DNA from: Marinobacter sp. AC-23
GTDB lineage: Bacteria > Pseudomonadota > Gammaproteobacteria > Pseudomonadales > Oleiphilaceae
DNA: 64,000 nucleotides
NCBI RefSeq assembly: GCF_001858325.1
Contig: NZ_MBPP01000089.1
Span: 23,490-87,489, forward strand
Direction: 5' to 3'
Below, one piece after another: positions 58,298-64,000 of this stretch; the stretch's first letter is position 1, and each line of letters starts with the position of its first letter. The notes below the pieces were generated by a model that saw nothing but the letters and a program-made list of their open reading frames with translations, was not told the DNA's origin and did not search any database. A program made the position numbers and the translations under genes.

Positions 58298-59349
58298 TGA
58301 CCGGCCAAAATGGCCGGGCTCAGGTCGGAATTGTGTCGGATATTGTCCTGCAGAGGCATCGCCTGCAGGCAGCAGCCGCCAAATTTGGCCTCGACGTCTG
58401 CTTCTCCGGGGATCCCGAGCGATTACAGGGCTACCCGGAGTTTCCGGAGGCCAGGCTCTGGCTTGTGACTCTGGAAGACGAAGCAGATCATCCGGCCTTG
58501 TTCGATTATCTTCTGGAACACACCGAGGTTCCGGTCTTATTCGGGCTGGATCAGGCGCCCGTATCCGGCAGCGCGGATTACTTCCGCTGGGAGCGCAGGC
58601 TTCTGGGTAAGCTGGAGCAACAACTGGGTGAACTTGCCCAGCTGGACTCCATAGCCAGTATCAAAGAGCTAGAGGTGCAAGCTCCTGAAAGCCAGGCATC
58701 ACCTGAACTGCCCCAGTGGCTGACACCCGCAGCGCCAGGTTCTGTTGCAGAAGATGTCTGGGTGTTATGTGCTTCTTTGGGCGGCCCAGCCGCCGTGAAG
58801 GCGTTTCTGGACAGCCTGCCGCCGGGCCTGCCGGTGGGTTTCATATACGCCCAGCACATTGATGGTAATTTTGCCGAGGTGCTCACCCGGGTGCTTGGCC
58901 GCCATGCGCATTACAAACTGCAGCACGCTGAAGAAAACTACAGGGTAAAGAACGGCGATGTGGTACTGATGCCGGTTGAGCACGAATGGAAATTTGACAG
59001 TACCGGTGTGCTTACTGAACAAAATACTCCCTGGCCCGGGCCCTATGGGCCATCTATCGACCAGGTGTTACTCAATACAGCGGATCATTACGGCGCCCAT
59101 TGCCATGTGATCCTGTTTTCCGGTATGGGCAACGACGGCGTAATTGCCGCACCTTTACTCAAAGCCTACGGTAGCCGGGTCTGGGTTCAGGAGAGCGCTA
59201 GCTGTGGTAACAGCTCAATGCCAGATTCCGTAGCGGCCACCGGCAGTGCCAGTTTTTGCGGTACGCCGGAGCAGCTGGCCGAGGAACTGGTTAACACCAT
59301 CGAAAAATCTTGCCTGCTTAAAGGTCGGCAAAAACGGGGCACCGCCTGA
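58297..59349 (+). CDS. chpB: CheB-type methylesterase ChpB
   Basis: A 350-residue protein with a C-terminal CheB methylesterase domain: active-site Ser in VLCASLGGPAAV, His in IYAQHIDGNF, and Asp in LFSGMGNDGVI. The N-terminal 130 residues resemble a degenerate receiver (VGIVSDIVLQRHRLQAA), without a clear phosphoacceptor. It should remove methyl groups from PilJ. The ATG overlaps the chpA stop (TGATG). Confidence 0.92.
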   Translation: MTGQNGRAQVGIVSDIVLQRHRLQAAAAKFGLDVCFSGDPERLQGYPEFPEARLWLVTLEDEADHPALFDYLLEHTEVPVLFGLDQAPVSGSADYFRWERRLLGKLEQQLGELAQLDSIASIKELEVQAPESQASPELPQWLTPAAPGSVAEDVWVLCASLGGPAAVKAFLDSLPPGLPVGFIYAQHIDGNFAEVLTRVLGRHAHYKLQHAEENYRVKNGDVVLMPVEHEWKFDSTGVLTEQNTPWPGPYGPSIDQVLLNTADHYGAHCHVILFSGMGNDGVIAAPLLKAYGSRVWVQESASCGNSSMPDSVAATGSASFCGTPEQLAEELVNTIEKSCLLKGRQKRGTA

Positions 59350-59360
59350 GGACACAAATA

Positions 59361-59822
59361 ATGAATGACAACAGCCAGACCCTCTCCTGCGTAATGATCC
59401 CCGTAGGCGGGCGACAACTTTTACTTCCCAACGTATCCATTGCAGAGGTGGTGGACTACGCCAGCAACGACCCGAGCGCCGGAGCGCCGGACTGGTTAGC
59501 GGGGCGCTTGGACTGGCGTGGACTGGACCTACCGGTTATTTCCTACGACGCAGCCAATGGCGGAACTCTCGCAATACCCGGTGAGAATCGGGGCCGGATT
59601 GTGGTGCTAAACACCATCAGCAGCAACAGAAAAAAGCTTCGGTTCATGGCTCTGATTACTCAAGGCATCCCCAGCCAGGTTCGTATTACCGAAGAACAGA
59701 TCAAGCAATTAGAGGGCGAAAACGGCCCTGCCGATCTTATGCGGGTCGATGTTGATGGCGAAGCGGCCTGGATTCCCAACCTGGATTACCTGGAATCTCT
59801 GGCCAGCGAATTACCAGTGTAA
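59361..59822 (+). CDS. chpC: CheW-like protein ChpC
   Basis: A 153-residue CheW-domain protein (SCVMIPVGGRQLLLPNVSIAEV, PDWLAGRLDWRGLDLPVISYD), with the CheW core reached through IVVLNTISSNRKKLRFMALI. ChpC is the second CheW homologue of the Pil-Chp system, probably an alternative adaptor. It lies 11 nt downstream of chpB and ends the cluster. Confidence 0.93.
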   Translation: MNDNSQTLSCVMIPVGGRQLLLPNVSIAEVVDYASNDPSAGAPDWLAGRLDWRGLDLPVISYDAANGGTLAIPGENRGRIVVLNTISSNRKKLRFMALITQGIPSQVRITEEQIKQLEGENGPADLMRVDVDGEAAWIPNLDYLESLASELPV

Positions 59823-59895
59823 ACAAAGAACACAGCACCATAGCGCCGACACAACGCCCGGATTGTTCCTTGCACTTGGCGTAGGGCGCCCTGCG

Positions 59896-59916
59896 AATGT
59901 TATAATGTTACAAATT
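59896..59916 (+). promoter_or_regulatory. Extended -10 promoter with probable Zur operator
   Basis: AATGTTATAATGTTACAAATT lies 17-37 nt before the zur start, here cited as AATGTTATAATG plus TTACAAATT. It contains TGTTATAAT, an extended -10 (TGnTATAAT), and resembles the Zur consensus (ATGTTATAATATAACAT-type), though the right half is imperfect. Overlap of the box with the -10 would let Zur repress its own znu operon when zinc is sufficient. Confidence 0.55.
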
Positions 59917-59932
59917 TTGCAGGATCCCAACC

Positions 59933-60424
59933 ATGTCTGCCCGCGCGCTCCCGTACCGACCTCACAATCACGATGCCTGTGTTAACCAGGCCTTGGCAGA
60001 GGCAAAGGCAATCTGCCAACAGCAGAATGCCAGGCTTACACCCACTCGTGAGCGGGTGCTGGAGCTGGTTTGGCAATCCCACAAGCCCCTAGGGGCTTAC
60101 GATGTACTCGCCAAGCTTACCTCCGAGGGCCACAACGCTGCGCCGCCAACGGTATACCGTGCTCTGGATTTTCTACAGCAATACGGGCTGGTGCATCGAA
60201 TAGCTTCGCTCAACGCCTTTACTGGTTGCACCCACGCCGGCAAGCACCATACGGGTATGTTTCTTATCTGCCGGGCCTGCGGCAATGCTCTGGAACTAAC
60301 CGATACATCGGTGTCCACGGCTATATACAATGCCGCCGGCGCCGAAGCCTTCTGCACCGAAACCGTCACTCTGGAAGTAACCGGCCTGTGCCCCAGCTGC
60401 CAAACGGAACAACATCATGAGTGA
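59933..60424 (+). CDS. zur: Zinc uptake regulator Zur (Fur family)
   Basis: A 163-residue Fur-family repressor. N-terminal winged helix (LTPTRERVLELVWQSHKPLGAYDVL, PPTVYRALDFLQQYGLVHRI), metal site HAGKHHTGMFLICRACGNALEL, and structural zinc cysteine pairs CRAC and CPSC. The wording GAYDVLAKL and DFLQQYGLVHRI is characteristic of Zur rather than Fur. It overlaps znuC by 8 nt. Confidence 0.95.
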   Translation: MSARALPYRPHNHDACVNQALAEAKAICQQQNARLTPTRERVLELVWQSHKPLGAYDVLAKLTSEGHNAAPPTVYRALDFLQQYGLVHRIASLNAFTGCTHAGKHHTGMFLICRACGNALELTDTSVSTAIYNAAGAEAFCTETVTLEVTGLCPSCQTEQHHE

Positions 60425-61205
60425 AGCGTTGGCTGCCATCGAAAACCTTACCGTCCGGTTTGACGATCGCCCGGTTGTTGATCGGGTAAACCTGTCACTG
60501 CACCGGGGCGATATCATTACCATCATCGGGCCCAACGGCGCGGGCAAAACCACGTTGATCAAAGCCATTCTGGGCATACAGGCTGTAACCGACGGCCGTA
60601 TTGTTCGCGCAAAGAACCTGGTTATCGGGTACGTGCCCCAGGATCTGCGCCTGGAATCAACCTTGCCCCTAAGCGTCAAACGCTTCATGTTACTCAGTGG
60701 TCAACCTCTGGCAGAGTGCCACTCTGCGCTGGCGCGAACCGGTGTTAGCCATCTGATCGAGGCATCCGTGCACCATCTGTCCGGGGGCGAGCAGCAACGT
60801 CTGTTGTTGGCCAGAGCACTGGCGCGAAAGCCGGATCTTCTGGTACTCGACGAGCCAGCCCAAGGCGTTGACATCAATGGCCAGGCCGCACTTTATGACC
60901 TGATCCGCCAATTACGCGACGAGCTCAACTGTGGCGTGATCATGATTTCCCACGATCTGCATCTGGTTATGGCCGCCACTGACAAGGTTATCTGCCTGAA
61001 CCAGCATATATGCTGCAGCGGTTCGCCCGCAGACATCTCACACGACCCGGCTTTTATTGAAACCTTCGGCCGCCCGGTGGCCGAGTCCCTAGCGGTGTAT
61101 CATCATAACCACAACCACAGCCACGACTTACATGGCAACGTGGTAGGCGCCGATCACTCAGGCTCAACCTCTGACCATGGGGAGTGCCACCATGAGCATC
61201 ATTGA
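60417..61205 (+). CDS. znuC: Zinc ABC transporter ATP-binding protein ZnuC
   Basis: A 262-residue ABC ATPase: Walker A GPNGAGKTT, Q-loop YVPQDL, signature LSGGEQQR, Walker B LLVLDEPAQGVD, and switch His SHDLHLV. The C-terminal 40 residues are very rich in histidine (YHHNHNHSHDLHG, HGECHHEHH), a possible zinc-binding tail. It overlaps zur and znuB, with which it forms one operon. Confidence 0.96.
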   Translation: MSEALAAIENLTVRFDDRPVVDRVNLSLHRGDIITIIGPNGAGKTTLIKAILGIQAVTDGRIVRAKNLVIGYVPQDLRLESTLPLSVKRFMLLSGQPLAECHSALARTGVSHLIEASVHHLSGGEQQRLLLARALARKPDLLVLDEPAQGVDINGQAALYDLIRQLRDELNCGVIMISHDLHLVMAATDKVICLNQHICCSGSPADISHDPAFIETFGRPVAESLAVYHHNHNHSHDLHGNVVGADHSGSTSDHGECHHEHH

Positions 61206-62016
61206 TACTGTGCTTAACGACTTTTTCTGGCGCGCCCTCATTGGTGGTTTGGGTGTGGCACTGATCGCCGGCCCATTGGGTTGCTTTGTTGTGTGGCGCA
61301 GAATGGCGTATTTCGGCGACACCCTGGCTCACTCGGCGCTTCTGGGCATTGCGCTCAGTTTTTTGATCAGCGTTCCACTGAACCTGGGAGTTATCATCAC
61401 CAGCGTTATTTTGGCCATAGCCTTAATGCTGTTTTCCCGCAACAAAACCCTGGCCACCGACACCCTGTTGGGCATTCTTGCCCACAGCGCCCTGGCCATT
61501 GGCTTGGTAGCGCTGAGCTTCATGCCGGATGTCCGCATCGACCTGACCGGCTTGCTGTTCGGTGACCTGTTGGCCATGAACCGCAACGACCTACTGTGGA
61601 TTTATGGCGGTGCTGTTCTGATTCTGACGCTACTAACCGTACTTTGGCGTGGCCTGCTGATGAGCACCATCCACGAAGAACTGGCGCGGGTGGAAGGGGT
61701 GCCGGTTGAGCGTTTGCGCCTGTTGCTGATGCTGATGTTTGCGCTGGTGATTGCGGTTGCCATGAAGATGGTGGGCGTTCTACTGATTACCGCATTGCTG
61801 ATTATCCCGGCCGCCACGGCGCGACGGCTAGCCAGCACTCCCGAGCAGATGGCGGCACTCGCTGTGGTGTTCGGGTTTATTGCGGTAGTCGGTGGCCTGA
61901 GCATGTCTTGGCATCTGGACACGCCGGCAGGCCCATCTGTGGTAGTGACGGCATTTGCCACATTTCTGGCTGTTTATGGCAGCGCCGGCCGGTTCTCAAC
62001 AAGACGTTCTGCCTGA
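61192..62016 (+). CDS. znuB: Zinc ABC transporter permease ZnuB
   Basis: A 274-residue membrane protein of the ZnuB/ABC-3 family with seven to eight hydrophobic segments; the coupling region GCFVVWRRMAYFGDTLAHSA is typical. The start ATG 61192 (MSIIDTVL) has GGGAG 7 nt upstream; a longer reading from 61177 is less likely. It ends 7 nt before the convergent patatin gene. No znuA gene is adjacent; it is presumably elsewhere. Confidence 0.95.
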   Translation: MSIIDTVLNDFFWRALIGGLGVALIAGPLGCFVVWRRMAYFGDTLAHSALLGIALSFLISVPLNLGVIITSVILAIALMLFSRNKTLATDTLLGILAHSALAIGLVALSFMPDVRIDLTGLLFGDLLAMNRNDLLWIYGGAVLILTLLTVLWRGLLMSTIHEELARVEGVPVERLRLLLMLMFALVIAVAMKMVGVLLITALLIIPAATARRLASTPEQMAALAVVFGFIAVVGGLSMSWHLDTPAGPSVVVTAFATFLAVYGSAGRFSTRRSA

Positions 62017-62023
62017 TCGACCG

Positions 62024-63105
62024 TCACAAAGGCTGAATAACATCCATCAGGCGGCCGGTTTCCAACAGCTCGAGAAACTCATCCCCCAAGCGCTCGCTCT
62101 CGGCAATGGCTTTTCGCATGAGCGTTCCCGGCTACCGTCATTTCCTGCGTAAGTTTCGAAATCCTTACGATCCGGCAGCTTGCCATCTGGCAGGCGCTCC
62201 AGATAATCCGGGGAAGGCGCCACCAACAACACATCTTGCAAGCGAGTCGCATCGCCGCGACGCCAAGGCAGGGCTTTATCAAACCAACCGGGCACGATGC
62301 GATCGGTAAAGTGCGGGTACAAAACCACGCCCGGTTGCTTATAAGGCAAATCAAGATGGTAATCCAGAAGTCCACCATCTCGGTATATACCGTCCGGAGC
62401 ACCCGGAATATTCCGAACACCAGACATCACCATGGGAATGGACGCGGATGCCAACAATGCAGGCAGCAGGTTCTCGCGGCTCAGCGGCACTTCGTGGCTG
62501 GCGAAGTCAGCCAACGGCGATAACGGAGCCTTCCGTCTGGCATCGTGAAGAATGCCCCGTTCCATAAAGCGCCCCAAGTGCCGCCGGCCAACAACATTGG
62601 CACTTATGGCGCTCATCAAGCCAAAGCCCAGGCGAGCTCTGGTGTCTGGCTCAAGCATGCCAAGACTCCGCACAACTACCACATTCAAGCGGTACCATGG
62701 GTGCTCAAGAATATAATCCTCACGGCCCCCTATCAGCTCTTCGAGGAACAAAGTGCTTTGGCGAGTAACCTCAGCCGCACTGACACCCTTCGAAAAACGC
62801 TGGGAAGTATAAAGCTCTGCCAATAGGGTAAGCTGGGCCTGGGGATTATCGGAAGAGGCGATGGCGGCAAACCGCCAGCTGCCAACAGACGAGCCAATCA
62901 AGGCGCGCTCCTGTTCAACCCGGGGCAGCCAGTCACCAAAAATGGCTTTGTCCAAGCCACTGAGACCCAGAGCCTTGGGGCCGCCGGCCGCACCGGGTAT
63001 AACGTGCACATCGCCTGGAGTAAGAGGCTTTTCCTGCAACCGCTTCATGGTTCGGCGGCCTGCCCGGATCGTAAGCGCGGGCGCGCGAGTATGGATGGCG
63101 GTCAT
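62024..63105 (-). CDS. Patatin-like phospholipase family protein, -1 frameshift near the 3' end
   Basis: A 360-residue protein when repaired. It has the glycine-rich oxyanion segment GAAGGPKALGL, the nucleophile elbow GSSVGSWRF (GxSxG), and the catalytic-type DGG in YRDGGLLDYH, the patatin dyad. Start ATG 63105. The frame breaks near 62122 after ETYAGNDGSRER; adding one base gives LMRKAIAESERLGDEFLELL to stop 62024-62026. There is no signal peptide, so a cytoplasmic lipolytic enzyme is likely; the substrate is unknown. It is convergent with znuB. Confidence 0.85.
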
Positions 63106-63314
63106 ATCAGGCTTCCCATCAGTGTTCTGTATGAATGATCATCAGGTCAGATAGCGTAACGATTTTAACGAAGCGGTCACCAGCGGCCAACTGAACAAAA
63201 CTAATAGCGCCGATAAACAGATACTTCCGCTTCATCGGCGAATACCCATGCTAGACTTAAGACAGGCCCAAAAGCGGAAGCGGGGCGACCTAACAAATAC
63301 AGCCGGAGTATGCT

Positions 63315-64000
63315 GTGAATACGTTCCCGTCTAACGATTCCAGGTCTACCAACCCAACGCTTGCGGTGCTTGGCTTCAAGCGCCAGCTGGTGTACCACCT
63401 GCATTTTTGGGCCTTCATTGCTGTGGCTCCGCTGGTAGTTGTGCAATGGCAGCATCATCATTTTCTGCTCTCCGCCCTGCTGATTCTCTTCTGCGCGAAC
63501 GCTCTTGCGGTCATCGCCCTGTTGCGGTTTCGCGGCACCTACTTCCTGAAAGGCCGGCTATTTCCGCTGCTTGCCGTAGTCTGTGCTGCCTACTCGACTG
63601 CCATCAACGGGCATGTAGGCCTTTACTGGGCTTACCCGGCCGCATCGGCCCTGTTTTTTCTGTTACCTCTTCGGGAAGCTGTTGCCAGCAATATTATTTT
63701 TGTCAGCACCATGGCAGTGGTCTCGTTCATGAACTTTCCCGAGGCAGATTTCTGGCGTATTACCTTCTCCTTGGGCCTCAATTGCCTGTTCTCCATGATT
63801 TTCGCCTGGCTGGTGGGAAAACTTCAGAATGAGCTGACCCGGCTGGCAACCACAGACCCACTTACCGGCTGCCTCAACCGGTCACAACTGGCCGACATCC
63901 TGAACAGCCAAATCCAGATGCGTGAACGCTATGAGCGAGTATCCAGCCTGATTCTGCTGGACCTGGATTATTTCAAGCTCATCAATGATCAGTGGGGCAC
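63315..64000 (+). CDS. Diguanylate cyclase (GGDEF), membrane-bound, cut by window edge
   Basis: From GTG 63315 (SD GGAG, 6 nt) an open frame runs to the window end (228 residues). It begins with a soluble N-terminus of about 30 residues and five or six hydrophobic segments (a 7TM-like or MASE-type sensor, about 35-170), followed by the start of a GGDEF domain (LATTDPLTGCLNRSQL, LILLDLDYFKLINDQWG). The catalytic GGDEF motif itself lies beyond the window. It is divergent from the patatin gene. Likely product: cyclic di-GMP synthase. Confidence 0.88.
   Translation, partial: MNTFPSNDSRSTNPTLAVLGFKRQLVYHLHFWAFIAVAPLVVVQWQHHHFLLSALLILFCANALAVIALLRFRGTYFLKGRLFPLLAVVCAAYSTAINGHVGLYWAYPAASALFFLLPLREAVASNIIFVSTMAVVSFMNFPEADFWRITFSLGLNCLFSMIFAWLVGKLQNELTRLATTDPLTGCLNRSQLADILNSQIQMRERYERVSSLILLDLDYFKLINDQWG

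Noticed and set aside
1967..63105. Widespread pseudogenes or programmed frameshifting in tssA, clpV, greB, ftsX, hslO, pckA, chpA and others
   Set aside because: Repairs always need exactly one base in a G/C run, and the genes are conserved or essential; no slippery heptamer with downstream structure is common to them. Read error explains all with one cause.
1..64000. CRISPR arrays, tRNA or rRNA genes, prophage or integrase
   Set aside because: No regularly spaced repeats, cloverleaf candidates, rRNA-like stretches, integrase or phage genes were recognised on reading both strands.

Overview
The window reads as chromosome of a Gammaproteobacterium, most likely Marinobacter or a close relative. 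The clues are GC-rich coding with AT-rich promoters, a complete Pil-Chp twitching cluster beside gshB/tonB/algH/ruvX/pyrR/pyrB/pyrC', a VasH-type T6SS, an E. coli-like yrfG-hslR-hslO-pckA run, and a TRAP transporter with a TatT lipoprotein. The genus is an inference from gene content; no rRNA or tRNA gene was seen.

Layout. 1-17982 (minus strand): one long type VI secretion cluster, tssB-tssC-tssE-tssF-tssG-tagH(fha)-tssJ-tssK-tssL-clpV-vasH-tagO/vasI-tssA-tssM, with tssM running off the left edge. Hcp, VgrG, PAAR and effector genes are not in the window. 18-24 kb: acyl-CoA-binding protein, an exported protein of unknown function, greB, a small orphan protein, a two-component pair and rpoH. 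23.7-34 kb: ftsX-ftsE-ftsY, rsmD, a fatty acid desaturase, mutM, a small envelope protein, yrfG-hslR-hslO, pckA. 34-40 kb: an HDAC-like amidohydrolase, a variant TRAP transporter (fused permease, TatT lipoprotein, unusual binding protein) with an HU gene set between its parts. 40-46 kb (minus): gshB-tonB-algH-ruvX-pyrR-pyrB-pyrC'. 46.4-59.8 kb (plus): pilG-pilH-pilI-pilJ-pilK-chpA-chpB-chpC, the chemosensory system for type IV pili. 59.9-64 kb: zur-znuC-znuB, a patatin-like protein, and the start of a GGDEF protein.

The most striking global feature is that thirteen genes (tssA, vasH, clpV, tssC, greB, ftsX, yrfG, hslO, pckA, pilH, pilK, chpA and the patatin gene) are each broken by a one-base loss (two in tssC). 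In every case adding one base, nearly always to a G or C run, restores a full-length family-typical protein. Because several are housekeeping or essential genes, this is best read as systematic sequencing or assembly error. These genes are therefore annotated as whole CDS spanning the break.

Other points of interest are a 26-bp perfect inverted repeat with a 53-nt interior between vasH and clpV, a 10-bp perfect inverted repeat bracketing the rpoH promoter, a ChpA with ten Hpt-like modules, a dihydroorotase-like PyrC' without its metal-binding histidines, and a variant TRAP system that is the best candidate here for an incompletely described machine.
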